Shown here: positions 1 to 8,470 of the stretch, one piece after another
Numbering within the stretch: the first letter of the stretch is position 1
How the letters are laid out: each line of letters starts with the position of its first letter
Assembly (NCBI RefSeq): GCF_001499655.1
Contig: NZ_LN879502.1
Coordinates: forward strand, 1,116,001 to 1,180,000
DNA from: Candidatus Protochlamydia naegleriophila
GTDB taxonomy: Bacteria > Chlamydiota > Chlamydiia > Chlamydiales > Parachlamydiaceae
Direction of reading: 5' to 3'
Length of the DNA stretch: 64,000 nucleotides
Position numbers and translations under genes: made by a program
The notes under the pieces: model-generated
Seen by the model: the letters and a program-made list of their open reading frames with translations, nothing else
Told to the model about the DNA's origin: nothing
Databases searched by the model: none

Positions 1-96
1 CATGAGGGGCTTTAGCCGCTTTTGATATTCTCCAAATGCTTCATCCAGCCATTTTTCCTTAGTTTTCCCAACAGAGAGGATCTTGAGTTTAAGCAT
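1..96 (-). CDS. rlmH: RlmH, 23S rRNA pseudouridine-1915 N3-methyltransferase (5' end of gene only)
   Basis: Only the first 32 codons lie in the window; the gene runs off the left edge. Reading the minus strand from the ATG at 96 gives MLKLKILSVGKTKEKWLDEA and then FGEYQKRLKPLM, which matches the N-terminus of the SPOUT methyltransferase RlmH (YbeA): a K-hydrophobic-VGK beta strand followed by KEKWLDEAFxEYxKRL. The enzyme methylates pseudouridine 1915 in helix 69 of 23S rRNA on assembled ribosomes. The start lies 3 nt after the smpB stop, so it is probably the last gene of the same transcript. The identification rests on the N-terminus alone, but that is a distinctive stretch. Confidence 0.8.
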   Translation of the reverse strand, partial: MLKLKILSVGKTKEKWLDEAFGEYQKRLKPLM

Positions 97-99
97 GGG

Positions 100-561
100 T
101 TAATACTGCTGTTGCTTGATCGCTTGTTGGATGCGCCGTTTGTCATCGCGCTCTTTGATGTCAGCACGTTTATCGACTGTTTTTTTACCTTTAGCGATGG
201 CGATGCGGACTTTAATGCGTCCATGCTTGAGATAAAGAGCTAGAGGAATGAGAGTTAATCCCTTTTCTTGCGAAGCCACTTTAAAGCGTCTGATTTCTCG
301 CTTGTGCATGAGTAATTTGCGATCGCGCTTTTCTTCGTGGTTATAGATATTGCCGAAGCGGTACGGGGCAATGTTGCATCCGATCAGCCAAAGTTCACTA
401 TCCAGGACTTTGACGTAAGCGTCTTGCAGAGTAGCGCCATGGTCACGGATAGATTTAATTTCTGTTCCTTGTAAAACGATTCCTGCCTCGAATGTTTCTA
501 AAATTTCGTAATCGTGCGTGGCTCTTCGGTTTGAGACCAGGTCGGCGTGTTTTTCATTCAT
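100..561 (-). CDS. smpB: SmpB, SsrA (tmRNA)-binding protein
   Basis: SmpB binds tmRNA and delivers it to stalled ribosomes for trans-translation. The 153 residues carry the family hallmarks: the N-terminal NRRATHDYEILETFEAGIVL, the GTEIKSIR strand, the loop around IAPY, the RDRKLLMHKREI helix and a basic C-terminal tail (KRADIKERDDKRR). The reading frame is open 37 codons further upstream, but that extension has no SmpB similarity. The ATG at 561 gives the normal SmpB length, so I prefer it even though no strong Shine-Dalgarno sequence is visible. The gene lies between recF and rlmH on the same strand. No tmRNA gene was recognised in this window. Confidence 0.93.
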   Translation of the reverse strand: MNEKHADLVSNRRATHDYEILETFEAGIVLQGTEIKSIRDHGATLQDAYVKVLDSELWLIGCNIAPYRFGNIYNHEEKRDRKLLMHKREIRRFKVASQEKGLTLIPLALYLKHGRIKVRIAIAKGKKTVDKRADIKERDDKRRIQQAIKQQQY

Positions 562-711
562 AGATTGTGGTGCTTTAAAGCTGATTAGAGTGTTGTATAC
601 CAATTGGTATCTATTCATATGTTTTCGATAGACCATGTTAAACGATAGGGGAGTAAGTGGCAAGGCGATCAATCGATTCTTTTGAAAATTAGCTCGGTTA
701 GCAAGTTGGGT

Positions 712-1800
712 TCAAGGAGGCTTGCCGTAGAAGGGGAGGTTGAAAATTTTTTTATCGCCTTTAAAGTCATCCAGTAGTGCTGGATCAGTGGCTGTTAAAA
801 AAACCTGCCCAAGTGTTTGAAGCTGAGCAAGTAAACGCTCCTTGCGGTTTGAGTCAAGGCTCATGCCCATGTCATCGATCATAAAAAGGGGGAATTCCTC
901 GTCGCCGAGTTCTTTTAAGCGTTTCCATTCAGCGAAGTGGAGCGCATTGACACAGCTGCGCTGCTGTCCTTCGCTTGCAAAGTTGCGCACATCGCGGTCG
1001 CCGATGGCAATGATCAAGTCGTCTTTATGAGGACCCGTGAGGGTATGCCCAATGAGCATTTCCTTTGGTCGATTCTTCAGTAGTTGTTGCATATAGCGCC
1101 ATTTTGTCTCCTCAACGCTTGCTTCCTTGCCAATACTCGAGCGATAGTCGAGGGTCAAATTTTCTTTTTCTCCCGTTAGCTCGAGATAGTAGAATTGGCT
1201 TTTTGTTTGCAAATCGTCGACTGTCAGCCGTCTTTGGGAGACAAGATAAGCGGCTGAATGAGCCATCTCTTGTTCCCAGCTTTCGATCGTTGCCTGCTGC
1301 TTGGCTTTCAAGAGGTGATTGCGCTGGCGTAAAGCCCTTGCATAGCGATTGAGATGATGGACGTATAAGGGGTCGATTTGGGCTATTTGGATGTCTAGAA
1401 ATTGTCGGCGCTGCTGTGGAGCCCCTTTGACGAGTTGGGCGTCGTCGGGCGTAATAATCACACCTTGGATCAGTCCAAGCAGAGCCGATAGACTCGTTAG
1501 AGCCGTGCTATTGTAGATGACTTTCCGCTCATTTTCTCTTAATCCATAGCGCAGCGTTTGAGCGATTCCGTGTTTGAGGAAATGGGCTTCAAGAAAAAAT
1601 GAGGAAAAGCCCTTTTGAATCAAATCGGAATCGGTAGAGGTGCGAAATGAGCGGCCGATCATTAGGCAATGAATGGCTTCTAAGAGCGTTGTCTTGCCTC
1701 TTGCATTCGGCCCGCATATGAAGTTGACGGAAGGACTGAACTCTAAATAAGCCTCTTCATAGTTGCGAAAATGGTGCAAGTAAAGAGAGCGGAGAGCCAT
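712..1800 (-). CDS. recF: RecF, DNA repair/replication-gap recombination ATPase
   Basis: RecF is an SMC-like ATPase that loads RecA at single-strand gaps with RecO and RecR. The 362 residues open with MALRSLYLHHFRNYEEAYLEF, the classic RecF start, followed by a Walker A motif GPNARGKTTLLEA near residue 31. Towards the C-terminus come the ABC-type signature region (FASEGQQRS) and Walker B/D-loop (FPLFMIDDMGMSLD). The length is typical. The start lies 11 nt after the dnaN stop, so dnaN and recF are almost certainly cotranscribed, as in Chlamydia and many other bacteria. Confidence 0.95.
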   Translation of the reverse strand: MALRSLYLHHFRNYEEAYLEFSPSVNFICGPNARGKTTLLEAIHCLMIGRSFRTSTDSDLIQKGFSSFFLEAHFLKHGIAQTLRYGLRENERKVIYNSTALTSLSALLGLIQGVIITPDDAQLVKGAPQQRRQFLDIQIAQIDPLYVHHLNRYARALRQRNHLLKAKQQATIESWEQEMAHSAAYLVSQRRLTVDDLQTKSQFYYLELTGEKENLTLDYRSSIGKEASVEETKWRYMQQLLKNRPKEMLIGHTLTGPHKDDLIIAIGDRDVRNFASEGQQRSCVNALHFAEWKRLKELGDEEFPLFMIDDMGMSLDSNRKERLLAQLQTLGQVFLTATDPALLDDFKGDKKIFNLPFYGKPP

Positions 1801-1811
1801 GAAACCTTCTT

Positions 1812-2936
1812 TTAGTCTTCAGACAAACGCATCGGCATGATCACAAAAAGAGGGGAGGCCTGCAACGGAGTGGAGAGCTGGTCGCCATCTGTGATGATAC
1901 CTGGGTTATAAGCATCGGTTAAGCCCATTGTCACAGTTTCACCTTTGCAATGGCGCAAAATGTCAATGAAGAAGCCGGGGTTGAAAGCAATTTCAAGCTT
2001 TGACCCTTGATAATTGGCAGGCATCGTAACATTCCCTTCTCCAATATCCATCGTGTTGGCCGTCAACTTGAGCTCGCCTTGTGAAAAAGTAAAGCGCACT
2101 GAGTGATTGTGGTCAGCCGTGAAAAGAGAGATTTGACGCAATAAGCTCGATAATTCTTCGCGGTGCAAGGATACAATAATATCAGAGCGCTCTGGTATGA
2201 CGCGATTGACATCAGGATAGTCGCCAGCAAGAAGCTTGGTTAAAAGGCGTATCTGGTTGGCTTCTACGGCAATCTTATCGGACATTAAAGAAATTTTCAC
2301 ATCGCCTTCGTCGCTTAAATTCTTTAGAATTTCATCGACAGCCTTTAAAGGAATGATAGACTGGCCTGTAAAAGAAGAGCCGATGTCGATCGGACCATGT
2401 GAGCGTGCTAAGCGCTTCCCATCAGTTCCCACAAAAGTTGCCATTCCATTGGCAATCTGCATCAAGACGCCTGTTAAGACATAGCGATTGTCTTCTTTTG
2501 AAACAGCAAATGAGGTGCGGTAAAGCAAATCTTTTAGTTCAGATTGCTTCATGTGGAAGGTATGCGCTTGCGAGAGATCTGGAAGAGCCGGGTATTCGGT
2601 TTTGCTCATCCCATTCAACTTAAAGCGGGACGTCCCAGCCACGATGGTTGTGACTTCATTGCTATTGGTCGACACTTCGACGTTGACGGCGGTCAATTCA
2701 CGGATTAATTGGGCCAAACGTTTAGCAGGCAAAGTGGTAGCGCCTTCTTCTAAAATTTTGGCTTCGGTATGGCAGCGGATACCGACAGTTAGGTCGGTTG
2801 CTGTTAAAATTAATTCGTCGTTATAAGCTTCCAACAAAAAATTCGATAAAATGGGAATCGTTGGCTTTTGAGATACGACGTTCAAAATTTTGCTGATGAG
2901 GTAGTTGAGTTCTTGGGTAGAGATAACAAATTTCAT
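1812..2936 (-). CDS. dnaN: DnaN, DNA polymerase III beta sliding clamp
   Basis: This is the ring-shaped processivity clamp of the replicative polymerase. The 374 residues start MKFVISTQELNYLISKILNVVSQKP and show the clamp landmarks: PILSNFLLEA, LPAKRLAQLIREL, FKLNGMSKTEYPALPDL, YVLTGVLMQI, VGTDGKRLA and the C-terminal LQASPLFVIMPMR. All three clamp domains fit the usual ~370-residue length. It is the first gene of the dnaN-recF(-smpB-rlmH) run and has a good promoter just upstream. An AAGGA lies about 10 nt ahead of the ATG. Confidence 0.96.
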   Translation of the reverse strand: MKFVISTQELNYLISKILNVVSQKPTIPILSNFLLEAYNDELILTATDLTVGIRCHTEAKILEEGATTLPAKRLAQLIRELTAVNVEVSTNSNEVTTIVAGTSRFKLNGMSKTEYPALPDLSQAHTFHMKQSELKDLLYRTSFAVSKEDNRYVLTGVLMQIANGMATFVGTDGKRLARSHGPIDIGSSFTGQSIIPLKAVDEILKNLSDEGDVKISLMSDKIAVEANQIRLLTKLLAGDYPDVNRVIPERSDIIVSLHREELSSLLRQISLFTADHNHSVRFTFSQGELKLTANTMDIGEGNVTMPANYQGSKLEIAFNPGFFIDILRHCKGETVTMGLTDAYNPGIITDGDQLSTPLQASPLFVIMPMRLSED

Positions 2937-2975
2937 AGCCTCAATTCCTTTGCCTATAATCTATAATGGTGCTTG

Positions 2976-3004
2976 AAGATACGCGATCGAGTCCTCGCTG
3001 TCAA
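2976..3004 (-). promoter_or_regulatory. Sigma70-type promoter for dnaN-recF
   Basis: On the minus strand a perfect -35 TTGACA (2999-3004) is followed after exactly 17 nt by TATCTT (2976-2981). Transcription would begin near 2969, leaving a leader of about 33 nt before the dnaN ATG. A second AT-rich TATAGATTATAGG lies just downstream, at about 2955-2967. Confidence 0.65.
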
Positions 3005-3369
3005 GGCAAAAAGCGCGTCAAAGCATTCCCGGGGGAGTGTGCCGCACCAGCTTTCTCTTAGACGCCTGTTAGTATTTATGCATGACTTTGGAAGATTTTT
3101 TTGAATCAACCATATTAAAATTAAAATAAGATTGAACCAAACTTTTGAATAGGCTTAACTTTTTCTTTTTTATGATTAAATGAATTTACATCTAGGCAAA
3201 GAAGGGGGGAAGCTTGATAAGAGGCTTTCCAAGAAGACCTGAGTCATGATTGGATTGATTGTGCTTTAAGACTCTAGTCTGGGATGGATTTGGTCTTTTC
3301 CGCTCGTTACAGACTTTTATCTTTAGTTGGCATGCATCGGTTCGTGCGAGAATTGTCATAGGGAGTTTT
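3005..3369. other. Intergenic region between dnaN and a divergent membrane-protein gene
   Basis: About 365 nt upstream of both neighbouring genes. It has a GC-rich stretch (around 3005-3050) and then AT-rich sequence. No RNA gene, repeat or further gene was recognised. No DnaA-box cluster was evident by eye, although dnaN is often near an origin. Confidence 0.5.
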
Positions 3370-4023
3370 ATGAATGATTTTTTATTGCCTTTATTGCCAT
3401 CTCCAACATTTAGGAATGCCGAGCGCTGCCGCGAAATCGTTCAGACGATTTATGCCTCACCTGTATTGATTAGTGGAGTGGTTTTTTACGCGTCTCAAAA
3501 AATAGCTCAAAATGTTGTAAGTTCATCTTCAAGGTTTCAGTCTGTTTTTTTGCCTACCGCTTTCATTCAACGTGTTGCAGGAGACGAGGATGTTGTTTTT
3601 CGCAGGATTAGCTGGATAGCTCCATTATCGGGCATAGCCATTTCGACCTTTGTTTCTTATACTTTTTATGCACTTCTCACCTCCTCATTGATCAACGGAG
3701 CTATTTTAGGTTGTCATAGCACGGCAATGCAGCTGTTTTCACAAGCCTCTTGGAGAGATGATGCGCTGGGACTCATTACTTTGGAAGGAGCGATCAAAAG
3801 CCTCGTTTGGAGTCCAGATCGCTTTAGCCATTTGAGCCAAACGAGGCTTTTAATGATTGAATTCAAGTCGGATAGGCTGGCTTCGGTTGCTTTATTCGCA
3901 TCGAGCATTGTGTTGACGATCCTCTTTAAGAATCCTATTTTAGCTAATGGTATTGCCTATCCCTTAGCTGCTATAACGAAGATTGCTACAATGTTCTTTA
4001 TCGATGTCTTAAAAATTCGTTAG
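3370..4023 (+). CDS. Hypothetical multi-pass membrane protein
   Basis: I do not recognise the family. The frame opens at 3259, but the ATG at 3370 has a GGGAG sequence 4 nt upstream and is the likelier start (217 residues, MNDFLLPLLPSPTFRNAER). Several hydrophobic segments are visible: one around VLISGVVFYASQ, a long one covering WIAPLSGIAISTFVSYTF and the following ALLTSSLINGAIL, and two near the C-terminus (ASVALFASSIVLTILF and LAAITKIATMFFI). There is no signal-peptide or catalytic motif. It converges with the hydrolase gene on the other strand, with only 10 nt between the stops. It is probably a lineage-specific inner-membrane or inclusion-membrane protein; that is inference. Confidence 0.6.
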   Translation: MNDFLLPLLPSPTFRNAERCREIVQTIYASPVLISGVVFYASQKIAQNVVSSSSRFQSVFLPTAFIQRVAGDEDVVFRRISWIAPLSGIAISTFVSYTFYALLTSSLINGAILGCHSTAMQLFSQASWRDDALGLITLEGAIKSLVWSPDRFSHLSQTRLLMIEFKSDRLASVALFASSIVLTILFKNPILANGIAYPLAAITKIATMFFIDVLKIR

Positions 4024-4033
4024 ACTATGGGTG

Positions 4034-4663
4034 TTATTTCAAGTACTTTTTAAACCAATCTTGGGCGTTTTGAGCCACTTGTTCTAGAGAGCCGGGCTCT
4101 TCAAACAGATGGGTTGCGTGTGGAATGGATGCGAGCTTCTTGACGCAATGGAGCTTCTCATAAGCCTCTTGATTCAGTTTGATGACGCCAAAATCGCTTC
4201 CTCCAACTATTAATAGTGTAGGTGCAACAACTCTTTCTAATACCGTCATGGCTAAGTCTGGACGTCCGCCTCGCGAAACGACGGCTTTAATATTGTCTCC
4301 TAATGCGGCAGCTACTTGGAGTGCAGCAGCAGCTCCTGTACTGGATCCAAAAAGCCCAATGGGAAGTTCTTTGGTTTCACTCTGCTGTTGCAGCCAATCA
4401 ATCACTCTTACTAGGCGATCGGTTAATAAGTTAATGTCAAAGCGTGTTTGATAGATCTCATCTTCTTGAGGGGAGAGTAGGTCGATTAACAAAGTGGCAA
4501 GATGGCCTTCATTTAAACTATCGGCTACATAGTTATTGCGAGGTGATAAGCGGCTGCTTCCGCTCCCGTGGGCAAAAAGGACGAGCCCTTGTGCTTTTGG
4601 CGGTAATTTTAGCATTCCTTCCAAAGTCACTTTTTCTTGCTTGATGTGAATCAATTTTTCCAT
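4034..4663 (-). CDS. Alpha/beta hydrolase (dienelactone-hydrolase-like)
   Basis: A 209-residue alpha/beta-hydrolase. LVLFAHGSGSSRLSPRN near residue 27 forms the oxyanion-hole region. GLFGSSTGAAAALQVA contains the nucleophile elbow G-S-S-T-G with the catalytic Ser. LLIVGGSDFGVIKLN supplies the likely acid, and a late His lies in SIPHATHLFEEPG. This type is commonly found beside phosphoribosyltransferase genes, and here it is the last gene of a PRTase / PRPP-synthetase-like / hydrolase operon, starting 7 nt after the preceding stop. The substrate is unknown. A small phosphoester or lactone linked to ribose-phosphate metabolism is only a guess from context. Confidence 0.8.
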   Translation of the reverse strand: MEKLIHIKQEKVTLEGMLKLPPKAQGLVLFAHGSGSSRLSPRNNYVADSLNEGHLATLLIDLLSPQEDEIYQTRFDINLLTDRLVRVIDWLQQQSETKELPIGLFGSSTGAAAALQVAAALGDNIKAVVSRGGRPDLAMTVLERVVAPTLLIVGGSDFGVIKLNQEAYEKLHCVKKLASIPHATHLFEEPGSLEQVAQNAQDWFKKYLK

Positions 4664-4670
4664 TTTTCCC

Positions 4671-5585
4671 TCATGGTGAATAAATACTCAAGGCCTCAAG
4701 TAGGAGTGGAGCCGCAGAAAGGACTTGAATGCGGGGGTCATTTTGCAGCTTTGAACTCAAAGGGACAGAATCGGTGCAATAGATTTTTGTTACGCCGATG
4801 TCAAATAGCTCTTTCCACTTTTCACCTGTAAAGAGCCCATGTGTGATCATTACAACCATTTCTTGGGCTCCTTTCTCGACTAGTTTTTCACAGCAGGAAA
4901 TAAGCGTTTGCCCCGTATCGAGAATGTCATCGACGATGAGGGCTTGCTTTTTTACGCCAAATCGCAAGTCGTAGTGAAAGATATTTTTTTGATCGCGCAT
5001 TTTTTCGATCCAAATGAGGTTTTCTTTTTTTTCGAGCTCTTGAGCAAGATCCTCACAGCGTGCAATCGCCCCCTTGTCCGGAGCGACGATGGTCGCTTCG
5101 GTCAAAGCCAGCCGTCGGATTTCTTCAGCAAATAGTTTAGCCGGGGAGATAGAATGAATGGGAATGGGAAAAAGGTCTTTCTTTTTAGGATTGTGAAGAT
5201 CGAGCGTTAGGATTGAATCTAAGCCTGCCGCCTTAAGAAGAGCGCCTACTAAGGCTGTCATCTGGCTTTTTTGAGGCTCATCTTTTTCATGGCGCGAGTA
5301 AGCAAGATAAGGAATGCAGGCAGATACCTGCTTGGCTTTGTCTTTTTTTAAAGTATGGCAAAGCATGAGGAAGGTGACCAAATGAATTTCAGGGGGTGTG
5401 AGCGATCCGAGAATGACGCAATTTCGATTGGCTACGGATGTTGAAAGAGCCAAGCAAAGTTCTTGATTGGGAAAATGATCGAGCAAGAACGTTCGACATT
5501 CCAAAGAGGAGTGGCAAGCGAGCTCTTGTGCTAAGGCTTCATGAGGGTAGCTAGTAAAAAGTAGGCTCGGTTTTATCTGCTCCAC
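4671..5585 (-). CDS. Ribose-phosphate pyrophosphokinase-like protein (divergent PRPP synthetase)
   Basis: The 304-residue protein has the two-domain PRTase-fold layout of PRPP synthetases. CVILGSLTPPEIHLVTFLML and CIPYLAYSRHEKDE correspond to the ATP-binding R-Q/R-E loop region. SILTLDLHNPKKKDLF matches the DLH metal-binding motif, VAPDKGAIARCEDLA the PPi loop, and ALIVDDILDTGQTL the ribose-5-phosphate-binding VDD-DTG loop. The VAPDKGA and LIWIEKMRD variants differ from the housekeeping VSPDxGG and KRR forms, so it may be a specialised paralog. It overlaps the upstream phosphoribosyltransferase gene by 13 nt, implying translational coupling. Confidence 0.8.
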   Translation of the reverse strand: MEQIKPSLLFTSYPHEALAQELACHSSLECRTFLLDHFPNQELCLALSTSVANRNCVILGSLTPPEIHLVTFLMLCHTLKKDKAKQVSACIPYLAYSRHEKDEPQKSQMTALVGALLKAAGLDSILTLDLHNPKKKDLFPIPIHSISPAKLFAEEIRRLALTEATIVAPDKGAIARCEDLAQELEKKENLIWIEKMRDQKNIFHYDLRFGVKKQALIVDDILDTGQTLISCCEKLVEKGAQEMVVMITHGLFTGEKWKELFDIGVTKIYCTDSVPLSSKLQNDPRIQVLSAAPLLLEALSIYSP

Positions 5586-6253
5586 TCTGTCCCTTCAGGC
5601 TTATATTTCTTAGCTTCTTTGATGCAAAGGTCTAAAATGGCAATAACTTCGTCATCCTCCACCTGGTAGAACTCGTCATAGTAGGCTCCTACGGCCCCAA
5701 GGAAGCTCTCATCACTTGGCACATCGACGGCGATGAATTCGTCGACAACGTTTTTGATTATATCTGCTGTGCTCTTGGGAGCAATAGGTACGGCTACGAT
5801 AATTTTTGAGGGACGGCGATCTCTTAATTCCTTAATTCCAGCTTGCATAGTTAGGCCGGTTGCAATTCCATCGTCTACAATTACTGCAATTTTACCTTGC
5901 AGAGGAATGGGGCCTCTCTCCTTCAAATAGGCTTTTCTTTTTCTTTTGATTTCCTCGACCTGCTGCTTCTTTTCATTTTGGAACCATTTTTGATCGATAG
6001 ACATGATTTCGCGAGGATTTCCAATCACATGGCCGCTTTCTGAAATCGCTGCAATGGCATATTCTGGCTGATAGGGGTGACCGATCTTGTGACAGAGAAG
6101 CAGGTCGATAGGTGCTGCTAAATAGTTGGCTAGCGGTTCAGCGACCACAATCCCGCCCCGTGGGATCGCATAAATCACCGTTTCTTGTCCTTGGTATTCA
6201 GTCAACAGTTTGCATAGCTGCTTTCCTGCATCGCGTCGATTTTTGAAAACCAT
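5573..6253 (-). CDS. Phosphoribosyltransferase-domain protein
   Basis: A 226-residue type I PRTase fold. VIYAIPRGGIVVAEPLA is the N-terminal flexible-loop region, and AVIVDDGIATGLTMQAGI is the PRPP-binding signature (V-D-D-G-I-A-T-G). The C-terminal half resembles the family that is frequently linked to dienelactone-hydrolase-like genes. The start is set by AGGA about 7 nt before the ATG at 6253. It heads the operon PRTase, PRPP-synthetase-like, hydrolase. The nucleobase or other acceptor cannot be read from the sequence. Confidence 0.85.
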   Translation of the reverse strand: MVFKNRRDAGKQLCKLLTEYQGQETVIYAIPRGGIVVAEPLANYLAAPIDLLLCHKIGHPYQPEYAIAAISESGHVIGNPREIMSIDQKWFQNEKKQQVEEIKRKRKAYLKERGPIPLQGKIAVIVDDGIATGLTMQAGIKELRDRRPSKIIVAVPIAPKSTADIIKNVVDEFIAVDVPSDESFLGAVGAYYDEFYQVEDDEVIAILDLCIKEAKKYKPEGTEWSR

Positions 6254-6444
6254 GGGCAATCCTCAAACCCTAAGTGGTCTACCTTCATAGGCAGCAATTG
6301 GGTTTCAATTCGAGTAGGTTGAATCTTGTTTGATTTCTACTTCTTAGCAAAAGAGTGTTTTAGTGTCAAATCGAGGGGCAGCTGGGATTGATAAACTTAA
6401 AGGGTTTTGAGGGAAGGGGGAAGTGGCAATGGGGTGGGAGGGGT

Positions 6445-6468
6445 GAGCAGCGGTTTTGTCCGCTGCTC
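6445..6468 (-). terminator. GC-rich hairpin downstream of the 456-aa gene
   Basis: Perfect 9-bp stem GAGCAGCGG / CCGCTGCTC with a 6-nt loop, directly after the gene that stops at 6477. There is no U-tract on the transcript side, so termination is inferred from position. Confidence 0.5.
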
Positions 6469-6476
6469 GAAAAAAT

Positions 6477-7847
6477 CTAGTGAATAAATTGATGGCCAAA
6501 GGGGGTCACGCAAAAGCAGACTTGGTTGTTGTGCAGGCCTGTTGATACGATTCCGAGTTCAAATAGGCGCTCTGTGATCATGAGGCGAATGAAAGCAAGC
6601 TCTTCTGGCAGGTAGGTTGGGAGGAGATACTTCCACTTTTTCCCTTTATTTTTGAGGGAAATGGGCTCTCGGTCGCCTAAGGGAGCCGCAAAACCTTTTA
6701 AGAAATCGTCGAGATAAACCCATTCTTGGTGGTGCAAGCGCTTCAAATATTTTTCAATCAAGCGAAGGTTGCGGGGATTCCAGAGCGAGGCAGAAAACGG
6801 AGCCGCAGCAGGCGGTTCACTGAGCCAGTCTACGGCAAGAGCATTCACTTGCTCATAAATCGATTTTTTGAGCCATAAGACTCCCTTGTCTGTCGCGCTG
6901 AAACCGGAAGCGGCTTGCTGGATAAATCCAAATTGGATTAGCTTGGCAAGCAGAGAGTCGAACTCTTTTGTTGTCTGCAAGTAAAGAGGCGTAAGCGCTG
7001 TTCGCTGGATAGGCTTGCTTTGGCAGGCCGACAAGACGGAGGCCATTTCACTGATAAATCCAAACTCTTTTGAACAGGTAGATTGAATCTCTGCTTTATT
7101 AACAATGGCCTTTGGACGAGTGGTAGATTCAAAAAGCAAGTACTCATGCCATTCATAAAAAGGAGTAACGACCTCTTCCCAGTGATCGCCCATTCGCCTA
7201 TAGGTTAAGCAGCAGACAAAGTGATATTCGAGCTGAAGAAGAGCCTCTTCGAAGCGCTCTCGTGAAAGGTTATATTTTTCTATCAAGGCAGAAGCTGTCA
7301 ATTTAAAGCCTGGTGCTTGATAGACGTCTTGCATGATGTTAGTTAAAATGGGGTCGTCAAATTCAAGCTCCTCTAAGTGCTGGCGATAGATTTTTGGAGT
7401 CAGAAAAAACTTTTCTACAATCGAGGCAAAAATGTTATCCGAACTTCTTGGAATCGCATACCAAGCGGGAAGAATATGAATAGGCACTTTATTGAGCAGA
7501 CTCTGTAAAAACTCTAAGTTGGGTTCAAAATCGTCGTCAAATTTTTCCAGCTGAATCTCGTAATACTTGCGCATTTCCTTATCTACAGTCAGGGTATGCT
7601 GCTCTCTTTTGAAGAGTTTGGTCGCACTCAATCGATCGAGGATTACAATTAATTCGTGTGCGGAAATGTCTAAGCTGTCAGCTAGCTGATCCACTGAAAT
7701 TTTAAGAGAGCTATGGAGAATTTCTTGTAAAACGTCAACTTCGATGATGCTTAAATGAGAAAGCAATAAGCGATTTTCAATATCTCGACGATAAGGATAG
7801 TCTGTTAAAACAATTTTAGTTTTACGTACGATGGAAGACACATTCAT
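6477..7847 (-). CDS. Hypothetical protein, possible repeated winged-helix domains
   Basis: The 456 residues match no family I can name. The N-terminus (STIIEVDVLQEILHS-type helix, then SVDQLADSLDISAHELIVILDRL) looks like a winged-helix DNA-binding unit. Similar helix-turn-helix-like spacing recurs around LTASALIEKYNLSRERFEEALLQL and YLQTTKEFDSLLAKLIQFGFI. The C-terminus resembles a further small winged-helix module (AFIRLMITERLFELGIVSTG). There is no signal peptide or membrane segment, so it is probably cytoplasmic. It stands alone with its own divergent upstream region and a hairpin after the stop. A role in transcription or DNA binding is inference only. Confidence 0.55.
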   Translation of the reverse strand: MNVSSIVRKTKIVLTDYPYRRDIENRLLLSHLSIIEVDVLQEILHSSLKISVDQLADSLDISAHELIVILDRLSATKLFKREQHTLTVDKEMRKYYEIQLEKFDDDFEPNLEFLQSLLNKVPIHILPAWYAIPRSSDNIFASIVEKFFLTPKIYRQHLEELEFDDPILTNIMQDVYQAPGFKLTASALIEKYNLSRERFEEALLQLEYHFVCCLTYRRMGDHWEEVVTPFYEWHEYLLFESTTRPKAIVNKAEIQSTCSKEFGFISEMASVLSACQSKPIQRTALTPLYLQTTKEFDSLLAKLIQFGFIQQAASGFSATDKGVLWLKKSIYEQVNALAVDWLSEPPAAAPFSASLWNPRNLRLIEKYLKRLHHQEWVYLDDFLKGFAAPLGDREPISLKNKGKKWKYLLPTYLPEELAFIRLMITERLFELGIVSTGLHNNQVCFCVTPFGHQFIH

Positions 7848-8160
7848 TATTAAACCTACTAGCTACAATGTTTTACAGTATTCAGCTAGATACACGAGGT
7901 ATCTTGTGAGTTTTGGCTCTAGTGTCCAAATTTTCAGGTGCTTAAAAGTTAACTTAAGTTCCTGTCGAGATCAGCGGCGGTCGAAAGGGAAAGGACGGTA
8001 ATATAGCGTGTCACTGAATGATAGAAAATATTCGAACCTATTTTATTGACGTATGTGATTTTAATCAATTTTAAACAAAATGTATAATGTAAATAAAGAT
8101 TTGTTACAAATAATTTGTTGTTTTTATACAGAGGTCATTATAATAAAAGGTGGATTAAGG
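7848..8160. other. Divergent promoter region between the 456-aa and 101-aa genes
   Basis: 313 nt of non-coding sequence. A TATAAT hexamer at 8083-8088 could be the -10 box for the plus-strand 101-aa gene, but the -35 match 17 nt upstream (TTTAAT) is weak. Nothing else was recognised. Confidence 0.4.
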
Positions 8161-8466
8161 ATGGAAGTTTGCGAAAAGGAGCAGGCTATGCGTAGTCAAC
8201 ATAATAATCGAGACAACCAAGAGCCGCTATCGAAGCCATCTAAAGAGATAGAAGATGAGTCGATAGGGGAATTGGCTGCATTTGTTTTGGAAAGCCTAGA
8301 AGAAGGGTATAAATCTGACTGGGAGCCTTTTGAAATCTATGCTCAAAAACTTCGTTCGCACATTCATACTGATTCACAAGTTTTTCGCAAACAGTTCATT
8401 AAGGGTTATGAGTCTCTCATAGACGTGTTGCACGATCCTTCTAATCACGATCTGAATAAAGAATGA
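8161..8466 (+). CDS. Hypothetical small acidic protein
   Basis: 101 residues starting MEVCEKEQAMRSQHNNRD. The frame is open from 8080, but AAAGGTGG at about 8147-8154 places the ATG at 8161 as the likely start. The N-terminal 35 residues are polar and probably disordered. The rest looks helical and acidic (SIGELAAFVLESLEEGYKSD, and FRKQFIKGYESLIDVL towards the end). No motif, signal peptide or membrane segment is visible. It converges on apbE with only 4 nt between the stops. Function unknown. Confidence 0.6.
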   Translation: MEVCEKEQAMRSQHNNRDNQEPLSKPSKEIEDESIGELAAFVLESLEEGYKSDWEPFEIYAQKLRSHIHTDSQVFRKQFIKGYESLIDVLHDPSNHDLNKE

Positions 8467-8470
8467 TTTC

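Noticed and set aside
2937-3369. Replication origin next to dnaN
   Set aside because: No cluster of DnaA boxes or AT-rich unwinding repeats could be recognised by eye, and dnaA is absent from the window.
7848-8160. tRNA or other stable RNA gene in the divergent gap
   Set aside because: No cloverleaf with a GTTCRANNC arm was found here or in any other gap.
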